The position numbers and the translations under genes were made by a program. Under the pieces are notes generated by a model. It did not search any database. It worked only from the letters and a program-made list of their open reading frames with translations, and was not told the origin of the DNA. Positions 24,367-34,964 of a stretch of DNA of 64,000 nucleotides are shown here, one piece after another. The DNA is taken from positions 1 to 64,000 of the forward strand of contig JAPNXP010000011.1 in the NCBI GenBank assembly GCA_028753945.1, in the 5' to 3' direction. Each line of letters opens with the position of its first letter. Position 1 is the stretch's first letter. The stretch is from Hexactinellida sp. DTS-2022 (taxonomy: Eukaryota; Porifera; Hexactinellida).

Positions 24367-26976
24367 CTAATAAACAAATGGTTTGTCGTTTACAGTTGCA
24401 AACATATCACCGGCCTTCTGCTTCAGTTGCAAGTAGGCCTTCTTGTCGCCAGTCAAACTCTTCACCAGCGCTTTCAAATTGAACAACTGAGCCAGGTCAG
24501 GCACGTCCTCCTTAGGGAGATTCTTGCTTAGGTTCTCAGCCATGGTAAGCATTCTGGCCGCGTAGCTTAGCGCTCCTAGCGATATGTACACGTGTGCGAG
24601 TTCTACCATTGCGCTGAGCACGAGCGCCTGGAGCCGCTGCTGCTGGCTGGCCGCGGCCCCGGCCCCGGCTACGTTGAGCACGGCTATCGACCTCTCCAGA
24701 CAGGTTTTGCTCTGTTCCAACTCTTTGTTGCATGCGAGCTCCACTCCGTATCTGTACAGCAGACTGGCATGCTCCAGCTGCTGCGCAGAGCTCAGCTTGC
24801 TCATGGCCCGCTCGTAGAGGCCGGCGGCCTGTTGGTAGTAGGCGTGTCCGTTCTCTGTTTGTTCCAGCGTCAGGAGCAGTCTGCCCAGCTGGGAATAAGT
24901 GCTGGCTAGCTCCACGAGTGGGGTCGTCTTGTTGGCCTCCTGAATGCTGGCAACTTCTCGCAGCGCCGCTACTGCTGCTGGTATGGCATCAGAGTTTCTG
25001 AGCGTGGCTGCTCTGAAGCGGAGCCCCGTTACTCTGTCCCGAAGCAGGATGCACTCCCTGGCCGAGTGGAGAAGGTGCTCCCCGTGGTTAGCCAACAGTC
25101 GGCATTTCAGTGTCTCAGCGGAAATGGAAATACACGCGTCTCTCTCGAAGTCTGCCGCGAGTGCCTGCATGACTCTGTGGAGAAATGACAGTGTGTGTGT
25201 CTGCACCGGGTCTGAGAGCGGTGTGGCCTTACTAATGCCGGGAAGAGTAGATCTGTACTTCTGCAAATGCAATGCAGGATTGAATGTAGAGAGTTTGCTG
25301 AGCAGTGAGGAGCTGTGGAGTGCTTTGGCGCGTGCAAGTTCAGTTTGTTCCATTTGTGAGATGGTTCTGTTCTCGAAAAGACCAGTTGCCAGAGTGTGTA
25401 CCTCCTCATTGCGGAATTTGATACCTTGAAAGCCGTTAGAAGGGTCATCCTCCCATACAAATAACGGCGATTCCTTCAGAGTCTCGATAGCCTGTGGCAA
25501 CTGTATCCTGTTGAACTTCGGTTTCTGTTGCTGCTTCACCAGTTCTATCATTCGCTGCCTCTTGTTCCATGTGTGCTTTATGAACTCCCAATATCCCATA
25601 TCTGCCTCGGGCGTGTCCGGGGGCTGTGGAGAGGGCAGACTCTCTGTCAGCTCGCAGCTGGCCTGCAGCTGTTCCTGTAGCTCCAGCAGAGGCGTTTGCA
25701 AGTAGGAAACCAGTGCAGTGAGTGGCAGCATCCACTCGTTACTCAGTCTGGCTATCAGGTCTGCAGAGTGCAGGGAGACGCGACTGGAGCTAATTTGCAA
25801 TAGCAGCGCTGTTAACTGCAGCTGATTGAGAGGAGACAGAGAGGGCATGTTCATACGCTCAGTCTCAATGGTAATATCGCGTGGGAGCTGTTGTTGTAGT
25901 GTGTGGGAGATTGATTGCAAATCTCTCGCATCAATCCGACTTATATCGACCTTATTTCCCGTCTTATTCAGCAAATACAATGAATGGCAAATGAGAGAAG
26001 ACACTTCAAAGTTGTTTGCAATGCAATTCAGTTTGTTGGCCAATTCTCTGCTATAATCGCCTCCAAATCCGAACCTCTGGATCCATTCACTCAGCTTATC
26101 TGTCCCTGCCTTACTCCTGTCCAGGTCTATTTCCAAATGCGGCTTAGCGGCCAAGCGGTCTCGCGATGTTATTACAATAAGGGAGGGAGGCTTCCAGTAT
26201 TTGGTTGAACTCATTATTCGGAGTTCTTGCATGTTCCTATCAGCATTGTCTAGGATGCAAATTTTCCGCTTCTTCCGCAGAAACTCGTCAATAATCGCGA
26301 GCAGGCCTCCTAGCTCCGCATCAGTAACATCTTCATGACAACCAATGCGTGCGGAAGATATGCTACTGCTCGGCACCTGCAACAGAGCAGCGCACTTTAG
26401 CAGAGATCGTACCACACTCTCTCTGCTACTCATGTCCACCGTCAATACGTGATGCTCAGGTTTGTACATTTTCCCTACACGGCCCTTATTTTCATCTGTA
26501 AGCCCTATTTCTTCTGCAAACTGCCTGGCTAGCTCTGTCTTACCGCTCCCTCTCGCCCCCACAATGGAAACAACGCGCGCAGCAGCGAATCTATTCCTGT
26601 CCGCCTCTGCCAGTAGCAGAGACAGCTCTGCGTCCCGTCTAAATACAGGGTGCGTTGGTTTGTGCGGTAAGCTGCTGAAAGCACCGCCGCTCCGAGGCCG
26701 CGCCGCCTTCTTCTTGTTCTGCGCCCACTCCACCAGGCTAGCGACCCCCACCACCAACACACAGACCAACAGCGCTATCTGTGTGAACGGGTTGTCGTCC
26801 CAGAACTTCTTGGCCCGCCTCGCTAACGACGGCTTCACAACGGCGCTCTGAACTGGAAAAGTCGCCTGACTAAATCGTAGTCTGTGCACCGTTGTAATAC
26901 CCACAGGATGCCTATAGGCGACTAGCAGGGCAAGTCTCGCACTACGCAATGGCCCCAGTAACAAATACCGATTCAT
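24367..26976 (-). CDS. Membrane-anchored STAND/AAA-type ATPase with TPR-like C-terminus, probable mitochondrial
   Basis: One uninterrupted exon encodes 869 residues. Residues 1-55 are rich in Arg, Leu and Ser with almost no acid residues, like a mitochondrial presequence. A single hydrophobic helix follows (about 66-86, IALLVCVLVVGVASLVEW). A P-loop NTPase domain has Walker A GARGSGKT at 140-147, Walker B KICILDNAD at about 238-246 and a sensor-1-like SLIVITSRDR at about 265-274, the layout of STAND/NB-ARC ATPases. The C-terminal third (about 640-860) is helical with TPR-like pairs such as YSQLGRLLLTLEQTENGHAYY. I know no named animal gene with this layout. It starts directly after TCTTATTGTAG, a strong acceptor-like site, 184 bp downstream of the ubiquitin-like gene on the same strand. 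Mitochondrial location is inferred from the N-terminus only. Confidence 0.85.
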   Translation of the reverse strand: MNRYLLLGPLRSARLALLVAYRHPVGITTVHRLRFSQATFPVQSAVVKPSLARRAKKFWDDNPFTQIALLVCVLVVGVASLVEWAQNKKKAARPRSGGAFSSLPHKPTHPVFRRDAELSLLLAEADRNRFAAARVVSIVGARGSGKTELARQFAEEIGLTDENKGRVGKMYKPEHHVLTVDMSSRESVVRSLLKCAALLQVPSSSISSARIGCHEDVTDAELGGLLAIIDEFLRKKRKICILDNADRNMQELRIMSSTKYWKPPSLIVITSRDRLAAKPHLEIDLDRSKAGTDKLSEWIQRFGFGGDYSRELANKLNCIANNFEVSSLICHSLYLLNKTGNKVDISRIDARDLQSISHTLQQQLPRDITIETERMNMPSLSPLNQLQLTALLLQISSSRVSLHSADLIARLSNEWMLPLTALVSYLQTPLLELQEQLQASCELTESLPSPQPPDTPEADMGYWEFIKHTWNKRQRMIELVKQQQKPKFNRIQLPQAIETLKESPLFVWEDDPSNGFQGIKFRNEEVHTLATGLFENRTISQMEQTELARAKALHSSSLLSKLSTFNPALHLQKYRSTLPGISKATPLSDPVQTHTLSFLHRVMQALAADFERDACISISAETLKCRLLANHGEHLLHSARECILLRDRVTGLRFRAATLRNSDAIPAAVAALREVASIQEANKTTPLVELASTYSQLGRLLLTLEQTENGHAYYQQAAGLYERAMSKLSSAQQLEHASLLYRYGVELACNKELEQSKTCLERSIAVLNVAGAGAAASQQQRLQALVLSAMVELAHVYISLGALSYAARMLTMAENLSKNLPKEDVPDLAQLFNLKALVKSLTGDKKAYLQLKQKAGDMFATVNDKPFVY

Positions 26977-27160
26977 CTACAATAAGAGATAGTTAAATTA
27001 CAAAACTATAATAGTATTTGAAGAATGTAAACCAATTGAAATACAATGAACTGCTGTCCTAGTTGAACATCATACAGAAGTATAAAAGACAAATCTTAAA
27101 GTTAGAAATGGGTTAGTGGGACTTCAACGCTCTCCGAATCGGTGTGTGCTCCGTGCCGAC

Positions 27161-30100
27161 TCAGTAGCTCGGGAATTGGGTGGGGAACATGTTGGTGTTT
27201 ATAGGGTTGCACATTCTCAGTTGGAGCGTCTCTCCACCCACAATGTTGTACTCGTATAGTTTCTTTGAAGTTTCCGCAAAGTTCCCCTTCACTAACAGAT
27301 CGAACTGGTTGACTTGTATGTGTTGTTTGTTGCTGACCTGTAATTTCACCGTTTCTATCGTGTCCTTTGGCTCTACTTCGATTTGATGCTTCACGCCTGG
27401 AGACACGAAATCAAACCTGCATTCATTCTGTGAGTAATAGCGACTTACCTGATGGGCAGGCTACACTTATAGTGAAGTATCCCACAAAGCATACTTCCAG
27501 CTTTACGACCTCGCCCTCCCCAATCTGGCACTCGGCCATTCGCTTCTCGTCTTGCAGCAGATTCTCTCCATGCCTTAGCTGCTGCTTCTCGACCGCTATG
27601 CTGGTCTTCTCGTGCACCCACTCCTTGAGGGAGCGTATCTTTGTCGCAGGCGTCACTTCGATCTGAAACTGAGTGTCTTTGTCCAGTTGAATGTGTATCA
27701 TGTAAGTCACCAGGGCTCTCACTTCCAACTCTAAATTGTCCTTGTTGCCGATTCCGTACTCCAGCAGCGTGGCTGCGTCTGCTAGCTCAATCCCTTTCCA
27801 CTTAATTACCTAATCGCATTAATATAAACCTTGCTGCTATAACAACTCTTGTAATCGTGCGATCACTTTTGCATATGTCAAATATTCCCCACATTATATA
27901 ATGTAACAAATGTGTCCCTTGAAGGCGACTTTCATCATAAAGATCATAAATTCGGCTACATTTATGATGAAAAATTGTATTTTATGAATGAACGAATAAT
28001 TTTAATCGATCGAATTATTCATTTTGTGACCCTTAGAAAGCATTTGGGACGCCAGGTTGAAACCCCTGCTATAACACAATGTGTATGCTTACCAGTTCTC
28101 CCACTTTAAGGAGCTTGTACTTCTCAGTCAGATGGTACTTCAGTTCGTGCACTGTAGTTATACGCATTAAGTTCTGCACGTTAATTATCTTTGGTGTTTT
28201 CCTCTCCGTGCCGTTTGAAAAAGATATTTTTATTTCAATTGTGTCCATTGCTTCTGTCGGTGAAAAGTTGAGATGTGCTGTGTTCTTGACAACAGTGGAG
28301 ATACCTTGGAATGCAAGAGTTGCTCAATAACATGATGATAGCATAATTTCCTACTGAAAAGAGCTTACTGAGAATTCGGATGAGTTCCTTTAGCGACTCT
28401 ACCTCTTCGTAAGCATGCTCAGATTGCTGTTGAGCTATATCTTGCACAATGCTGGCTCTGTTCGCCTCGAACAATTTGTCTACGGAGTTATCTTGATCCT
28501 AATCAACAAGCATAATTGTGTATGTTGCAAACTGAACGCTATTGATAGACATCCCACGAAATCTTACCTTAAATTTGAGATTAATTTGTTCTGAGATCTG
28601 ATTCTGTATCAGTTCTCTTTCCTCGCCCAGTTTCTCCTCCAGCGTATCCTCGATCTGTTGTGTTATTTTTCTTGAACCATCTTCATAGTCCATCTAAATA
28701 GGAGAGTCAGATTTCAGTAGTATTATGACTTCTGGAAAGTTCATCTACCAAAGTTCACGCAGTGTTTTTCTCTAATTACATGACTCATCGTACATGCATG
28801 TTCGGGCAATAACAAACAAGCTACGCTAGCACATGTACTGCTAATTAAATTTTCGAGTCTTAGTGCGATTGAGATGAGTCTGCCGTATCCTAATTCAGTC
28901 GTTGTTTTGCAAAAACTGCCTGGGACCCAAAAACTAATTTACAAGAATTGCCATGATACCTTAAACTTCTTTACTTCTTCTGACAGTGACTCGTTCAGTT
29001 GCGAGATCTCGGCCATCCGAGCCTTGACTTCTTCAAACTCTCTTTTCAGCTCTGCTGCCTCCGCTCTCAGTCTCTCTTCATCGAACTCATCGTATCTACC
29101 AATTAATTCCTGTTAGAGTTGTTTTGATGCAGTTCCTATGTCTTGTAAGTGGTTAGAGCTAATTCCCCGCTAATTAGCTTTGCGATTATCCAATGCCATA
29201 AGGAGATGTTATGATATGTAATTGTTGTTGCCTGCGCATTCAATGACTTGAGCACTGATCACAAAGCACAACTAATCCAGCGAATGGATCGGGTAATTCG
29301 ATCCTACATGTGAATTCTCTCACATGGAAAGTATAAGCAACTTGTATGAATTTTCTATTTACGACAAACGCTCCCGTTATCTCAGCTCTAAATCCATCAC
29401 AAATGGGCGTACCCAGGGACGGCCGCCCCTATATGAGAGAAGTTTTAAAACAATGGAAGTAATTTGAGAGCCAGCGTGCCAGCCACGAGCTCTAATTGAA
29501 TTTATTCTGTTACATCAAGCAGAACACATAACCACTACTTAATTCATAATTTAATTAAGGGGCGGATTGCGTTTGCAATTCCATAAGCGATTTTCTTTAT
29601 TCGAAGCAGTAACTTCAAATTTGATTCCTAACGAATTCTTAATTAATCCAACTACAAATGCACTAAGTAAGCAGTATACGGCCGGCAAATACAACAATTA
29701 TCGGAGTTATTATTGCCAATTGAACTCTCTACCAGAAACTGCATGTAATCTGAAACCGATAAACACTCGATTAATTAAACTCTACAGTGTAGTAATACTG
29801 TTTACACAGATTAACATTACACTACGTATCAAGCAGTAACATGAGAACTGTATGTGTTGTTACCAACAAGCAGGTAGGGCGACCACCTGGAGGTCAACAG
29901 TTCAATAACAACCCAACCTGTCATTGCAGATACACTACACCATTACTTTCAGGTGAACGGATAAACAAAATTAAGATAAATCTAGAAGTAAGACCGCTAT
30001 TAACTCAATAATGCAATTCTGCTTTCACAAAATGTAATCATTTATTTATTGCAAGGCCAAACGCTTTTCAAAATGAGAGCTATAGAAAATGAACTAACCT

Positions 30101-30320
30101 TTTTCCATTGGGGACAGAGAGTTGTATTTCTTTGTTGTTCACTGAACACAAATAATAAATAAATTACTGAAATAAGTCCATACACAACAAGTGACACAAC
30201 TTACGCACCGCTTATAACAGAGTTGTTGTGGTTAGTTATGATGTGTTCTGGCATGTCAATCTCCTCATCCAACTTTCGCTTGCTAAAATTCTTCGATTTC
30301 TTTGAAAATATACTTCCCAT
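27161..30320 (-). CDS. N-myristoylation-signal coiled-coil protein with three ubiquitin-like domains
   Basis: Eight exons, complement(27161-27396, 27449-27809, 28093-28304, 28369-28498, 28568-28693, 28960-29095, 30099-30141, 30209-30320), close in frame to 451 residues. The start MGSIFSKKSK fits the myristoylation rule (Gly2, Ser6, basic 7-8), suggesting membrane attachment. Residues about 55-180 are charged and heptad-like, probably two coiled coils. Three ubiquitin-like folds follow at about 203-283, 288-363 and 365-441, for example KIRSLKEWVHEKTSI in the second and DTIETVKLQVSNKQ in the third. There is no C-terminal Gly-Gly, so it is not a conjugated modifier. I do not recognise the family. 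The first splice donor (GTGCGT) is weak and chosen by frame. CTCTTTAG lies directly before the ATG. The 1-kb intron 29096-30098 holds no gene that I can see. Confidence 0.8.
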
Positions 30321-31070
30321 CTAAAGAGTCACATTTACTAACACCCCACATCTAGGGACTCCTACACTGAATGCACTTAGAATGACAGTAGTCACTGAAT
30401 ACACTTCTGCCTGCATGCGTAGGCAGAATTAAAGTGCTTTTCAGGTCAATTTATTGCAACACAGTAATAATTATGGAAATATTTGATAGCTAATTCAGTG
30501 GTTGGGGCAAGGGCGGGCTGAATGTGTGTGGTAGTATAAACATATAATCTCAATTTGCTCCGCCCGCTACACACATTTGCATAAATACACTCAGCAATAA
30601 AATAGAGGTAAACTGACCGTTCGATTGACTCGGTGTACTGAACAGTGGAACAGAGATAATGCAGATAAATCCTGTTTGCCATCGTACCTTTTATACAAGC
30701 GTCGCTACTTGCTTATTTTTTGCAAGTAAAAATATCGAATTTCTGAGTGTAGGCCTTCAGTGAAATGTGCTGAGCGAGAGGGTCAGCAAAGAACTAGTGA
30801 TAATCAACTTCTAATGCGGTGTGAGTAATTGGATAGCTGCGTTACTGACTGTGTTATGAAACAAGCATTAGCTGGACACCATACTACACTTCGGGCTTAT
30901 TTACGAACAGGTTTTGAGAGCGTGGCTAGTGATAACTTATGATAACTTATAGGCTGTAATTGACTTGGAATTCTCATTCTGAACTGTATTCCTAACTGCA
31001 CAAAACTATAATACTGAATATGAAACATTAGCGCCTACTATATACAACTATGGATCCAGATTTAGCATGC

Positions 31071-31200
31071 TAGTGGATGCCGGATATATGAACATTACAC
31101 TGGAAAACGGTTGCCATATATACCCCTATATATTTTATGCCGGTTATAAGAACATTATAAGCAATTCCCGACGATGTTCTTATAACCGGCATCCACTGTA
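31071..31200 (+). mobile_element. MITE, 'TTCTTATAACCGG' family, copy 1
   Basis: It runs from GTGGATGCCGGATAT to the inverted end ATAACCGGCATCCACTGTA and contains AACGGTTGCCATATA and TTCCCGACGATGTTC, which recur in all copies. TA borders and the CAGT ends suggest a Tc1/mariner or pogo-type non-autonomous element. Confidence 0.85.
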
Positions 31201-31223
31201 CTAACTTTCTATTACGGAATATT

Positions 31224-31346
31224 ACTGTGGATCCCGGTTATAAGAACAGCGTCGGGAACTGCATATATTTATGTTCTTATAACCGATGTTCTTATACAGG
31301 GGTATATGGCAACCGTTTCCCAGTATAATGTTCATATATCCGGTGC
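31224..31346 (-). mobile_element. MITE, 'TTCTTATAACCGG' family, copy 2 (inverted)
   Basis: It carries the same core words as the neighbour at 31071-31200 in opposite orientation (GTCGGGAACTGCATATA, GGCAACCGTTTCCCAGTA). The pair could form a large hairpin. It ends about 20 bp before the first predicted exon of the next gene. Confidence 0.8.
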
Positions 31347-31365
31347 TGCTGTATTAGCATAAGGT

Positions 31366-33271
31366 ATGACTTGCCTGAGGCTGGAGGTGGCCTACCCGGC
31401 CTGCTCCGAGCTCTGTCAGCACCCCAGCTGCTGGCCCTCCTTCTCCCCCGCGCCCTCTTCTCGCGGCTTGCAGCACCCCAGGATGAAGCGGCTCCTGCAG
31501 GCACAGTCCAGACAGACCGACTCTGAGGCCTCCCGGGCCCTGGCCACTGAGCTGCCCACGCTAAAGATACTAGGTAGGGATAGACAGGCAAATTTAGGCG
31601 CGTATAGATTAGTATACAGGGTACCATTGTACAGGTTTTAGCTTTGACAGTCTATAGTTTATTTACAATTATTGTGCGATGTCCAGTATTTCCATGCAAT
31701 TGGCTGCGATTCGCTCACATTCAACTATAAAATACAGTGTCCAGGATTTTAGTCGAAATTTTGAGAAATGTCCAGGTTTGTCCCAAAATCCGCTGGTCAC
31801 TAGATTACTCTTGGTTTTCGCGCTTAGAAAAGTTTTCTTACAAATTTACACGCCTAGTTGAATCCTCGGAGACATATGGATTGCGAATAGTAGCGAGTAT
31901 AATTGTTTACATTTCTGTAGACATCGGCCAGCTGTCTGCGTTTGGCCCCCTGGCCTCTCCCTCTCCCTCCCCCACTCACATATTCCCCGCGGTCTCCAGC
32001 TCGCGAAAAGCCGCGAGAACAGCCACCCACAGCCGCAGCACCAGGTGTCGCTCGGACGCCTCCAGCATACCCGAGTCCCCCAAACGCCCCGAGCTCCGCT
32101 CCCTCTCGGTCCGACTCAACTACGTCACGGTACACGACCCCAGCGACCCGATCTCTTCGGGCCCGCCCCGCCAGCTGACCTGGCACCCGCCCAGCCCGGA
32201 GAAGCCCGCGCGCCAAAAGCCGCAGGCGCAGGTCTCCACGCTTAAGAACGTGACCAGTCAGCTGATCGCAGAGGGGTTCGCGGACGCGGGTGACGTCATA
32301 AGTCTGTACCCGCGGGCCTGCGCCCTCCCGGCGCTGCGGTCCTGCTGGCCCTGCTGGGAGGGCGCACCCACTCAGCCCAGCGGAACTGTGCGTTAGCTAA
32401 CTAGCTGATAAGGCTTCATACAGGCGAAGTTTATACGCATATATTAGTTTGGGACACGCCTAAATTCTCAATAGTATAAAGCAAACTCTCGTTATAACGC
32501 GTGCCTATAATTCCCTTCGTTATAACTTATAAGCGGATAATAATTAATGCATTTCGTGCTATGAGGGAAATTTCCATGTCGTATAAGCAGTTATTTAGTT
32601 ATATCCGACTTCGTTATAACGGGAGTTCACTGTAAGTCATGGAGTACTCTCGTTTTTATCGCATATAAGATTTTCTTCCTAATTTCCTCGCCTGGATGAA
32701 ACCTTACTTCATTCCATACTCTATATCCGTTATTACTTACTCTCTCCAGACAGAGGAACCCCTGCTATCCAGTCGCTCCAACTCCTCCTACCTCTCCAAT
32801 CGGGAGCTCTTCCTCTCGGGTCGCGGCATTTGGCGCCCGAAGAAGACCAGTAAGCGCGCCGCGATTCAGTCCGGCGCTTTGCCGACCGCCCGCTCCCCGC
32901 ATGCCGGAGCCCCCGCGCAACCGGACCCTCCCCAGCTGTCACAGGTCTCCATCAGTCTAGACAGCATTCCATTCATTCCTAAGCGCGTTCCCGTTGTCCT
33001 CGAGCGGTTCCTCTCGCAGCCTGCTCCCTCCAAGATTAAAGCGCCGTCTCTCAAAACCGACGAAAACCGGTACTCCTTAACGGGAGAACCGGACGAATAC
33101 CGGTTGCCGGAGACAGCTGTTCTCTCCGCGCCCCCTCCCACCCCCGCACAGGATTTGTCCGGTCCACCACAGGAATTATCCGGTTTCCCACAGGAATTAT
33201 CCGGTTTCCCACAGGATTACTCCGGTGTCTCGCCGAGACGGCGTCTCCGGGTGCAGCTGCCCGAGCCCTGA
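31366..33271 (+). CDS. Proline/serine-rich protein of unknown function
   Basis: Three exons (31366-31573, 31921-32387, 32750-33271) close in frame to 398 residues. I recognise no domain. The first exon is Cys-containing (CSELCQHPSCW). The middle is basic and Pro/Ser-rich with a possible folded segment around STLKNVTSQLIAEGFADAGD. The C-terminus carries repeats of the type PPQELSGF, FPQELSGF, FPQDYSGV. Strong GC bias and open frames on both sides of two introns support real coding. The donor of exon 2 (GTGCGT) is weak, and an upstream first exon is possible because an AG lies three bases before the ATG. The second intron contains a MITE. The stop codon is 52 bp before the DNAJC12-like start. 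Confidence 0.6.
32471..32634 (+). mobile_element. MITE, 'CGTTATAACG' family, copy in intron
   Basis: It has inverted ends ACTCTCGTTATAACG and CGTTATAACGGGAGTTCAC, with internal AAGCGGATAATAATTAATGC. It lies inside the second intron of the proline-rich gene. Related copies are near 34112, 45197, 48318, 48515, 51391, 61251 and 61869. Confidence 0.85.
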
Positions 33272-33323
33272 ATTCTCTATTCTATAATACTATCTATTTA
33301 ACTGCTATTGCTGTACTTAGCTT

Positions 33324-34079
33324 ATGGATCTCTATCGGCTGCTTAACTGTCCGCACTCGGCCTCCACGGAGCAGATACAAGCGGAGTTCCGGGCCCTGGC
33401 CAGGGCGGCGCATCCAGACAAAGCAACAGGTTTGTTAGCTACTGTATAACCTGCTTAATCAGTTTGTTAGCTACTGTATAACCTGCTTAATCTTAACCGA
33501 TACTTTCTCCTATCCTGATGAGCATCGGATTATGGAGGTTCTACTGTAACTTAAAGTACCGTATTACTTCGTATAAGCGTCCCGGCGCTTTTTCTAAGCA
33601 ATACGGTACTTAAGTTACAGTAGAACCTGCACAAGCCGACACCCGTTGGGATAGGGGAAACGTCGGATTATGCAGGCTATAATGCATAGTTCGAAGCTCA
33701 TTGGGATAAGGAAAAGTGTCGGTTCTGCTGAAACCGGTTATAGAAGTTCGGATTATGCAGGTTCTACTGTATAACCGCTTGCTGTGTTATAGGTAAGACA
33801 GCTGTGAGGGACTTTTCGCAGTTGACAGAAGCGCGAGATATCCTCACAGACACATCTCTGCGGTTATTATACGACACTTGGCTCTCCTCCGAGCTTCCGG
33901 TCTCATTCCAGGAATTCCGCAGGAGAGAGGGTCAGATCGCGGCTGCCACACATTTCGCGACTAACGACACCTCATGCGGAAATATGCTACAAACCGAAGT
34001 TCCGGTCAAACCCTGGAAGCGAGGTAAACAACAACAAAACACTTGTTTGTTGACACAGTTCAAAGAGAATAAGATTTGA
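33324..34079 (+). CDS. DNAJC12: DNAJC12-like J-domain co-chaperone
   Basis: Two exons (33324-33429 and 33793-34079) give 130 residues. The J domain starts at residue 1 (MDLYRLLNCPHSASTEQI) and holds the HPD motif in AAHPDKATGK, so it should stimulate Hsp70 ATPase. After the J domain, LLYDTWLSSELPVSFQEFRRREG resembles the DNAJC12 segment that follows its J domain. Vertebrate DNAJC12 is about 198 residues and assists folding of aromatic amino acid hydroxylases. Here the C-terminus is short, and a GTAAAC at 34022 could be a donor to another exon that I did not find. The start is preceded by GCTGTACTTAG-CTT and lies 52 bp after the previous gene. The 363-bp intron is largely transposon sequence. 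Confidence 0.8.
33430..33792 (+). mobile_element. Intron filled with 'CTGCATAATCCGA' MITE fragments
   Basis: The DNAJC12-like intron contains two near-copies of GTTAGCTACTGTATAACC (about 33433 and 33467), and TACCGTATTACTTCG with its inverted partner. The ends CAGTAGAACCTGCACAAGCCG and GATTATGCAGGTTCTACTG are the inverted termini of a MITE family also seen near 54417-54520. Confidence 0.75.
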
Positions 34080-34964
34080 TTTCGTATTGCATAATATGAA
34101 CACCAAGGTATTACAGTGAACTCTAGTTATAACGAAGTGCTTGGGGCCTGTAAATTCCTTCGTTATAAAATAGATAGTAATTACTATCCATTTATAACGA
34201 AATAATTTACAGGTCCCAATCACTTCGTTAGAACTAGAGTTGGCTGTATATCCGACTTGGTTATAACGGGAGTTCGCTGTATTTATAATTCGCTACTATG
34301 ACACTCTGTGACACTCTCAGAACGGTAAGCAACTATTTTCGTTTACAACTTGGCTGCTTTGGCTTCGGAATCCTTTCTTCTTTGACTCAACTCGATTATC
34401 GCTCTGTATGCTCTGCTGGCTGCTCTTAAATACTTGTTTGTAGCTTGATAACTAATTCCTTTTGCTAGTTGTTATATTTCTGGATTGGAGCTGATATTGT
34501 TATAAATGCATGGTTCGTATTTAACCAGCTAAATAGAGTGTGTTCTTATAGAAATTGTATTGGCTAAGCCTGTTTAATGTATTTTGTCCCAAACTCAGAA
34601 ACTATAAGTTATCCTTAGGTCCATACAATTCAAATATTTATATTATAAATCTCCGCCAGACGCTTTTCTTAAGAATAAGGTATCTATAAGCAGATAATTA
34701 CTATCTATAGATTGTGTACGGCCATTATAATACATCCCCACACGATTTCCCATGTTATACAAACCTGACATAATGGCCATTTTACCTAGTCCCTTATATG
34801 CCGTTATAATCTCATATTAAATATACTTTTCACATGCGATTTTCATATTCAATGCATCTCATTACTTTTTGCAACAATCTAATTGACTTAATTGTAAAGT
34901 ATTTAAATCGCATGCAAAAGTACATTTATTCCCTCGCTATACACTTTCTCTCTGCTTAATATCC
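34080..34964. other. Gene-free AT-rich interval with one MITE
   Basis: A MITE fills 34112-34281. The rest (34282-34964) is AT-rich with no open frame of note and presumably holds the LysM-TLDc promoter. The 8-mer ATGCGATT near 34833 and its inverse AATCGCATGC near 34905 form a weak inverted pair. Confidence 0.5.
34112..34281 (+). mobile_element. MITE, 'CGTTATAACG' family
   Basis: About 170 bp with ends TACAGTGAACTCTAGTTATA and ATAACGGGAGTTCGCTGTA, internal AAGTGCTTGGGGCCTGTAAA and a mirrored ATTTACAGGTCCCAATCACT. TA borders fit a Tc1/mariner-type element. Confidence 0.85.

Larger units (their letters stand above)
30321..31365. other. Gene-free interval with an inverted pair of MITEs
   Basis: No convincing coding sequence. 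A small minus-strand frame (30446-30682) has no recognisable content. The right third holds two copies of the 'GTTCTTATAACCGG' element in inverted orientation. The 5' leaders of the two divergent neighbours should lie here. Confidence 0.5.

Noticed and set aside
24584..26851. Plus-strand frames of up to 161 residues
   Set aside because: These are antisense of the 869-residue STAND gene, with composition but no domain logic.
27920..28030. Palindromic AT-rich sequence around an ATCGAT core as a regulatory site
   Set aside because: It lies inside an intron, is short and AT-rich, and could be chance or a decayed MITE.
29567..29839. 90-residue plus-strand frame in the long intron of the ubiquitin-like gene
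   Set aside because: AT-rich composition, no domain, no splice or start context.
30446..30682. 78-residue minus-strand frame upstream of the ubiquitin-like gene
   Set aside because: Low coding bias and no similarity that I recognise. It could be part of a 5' leader at most.
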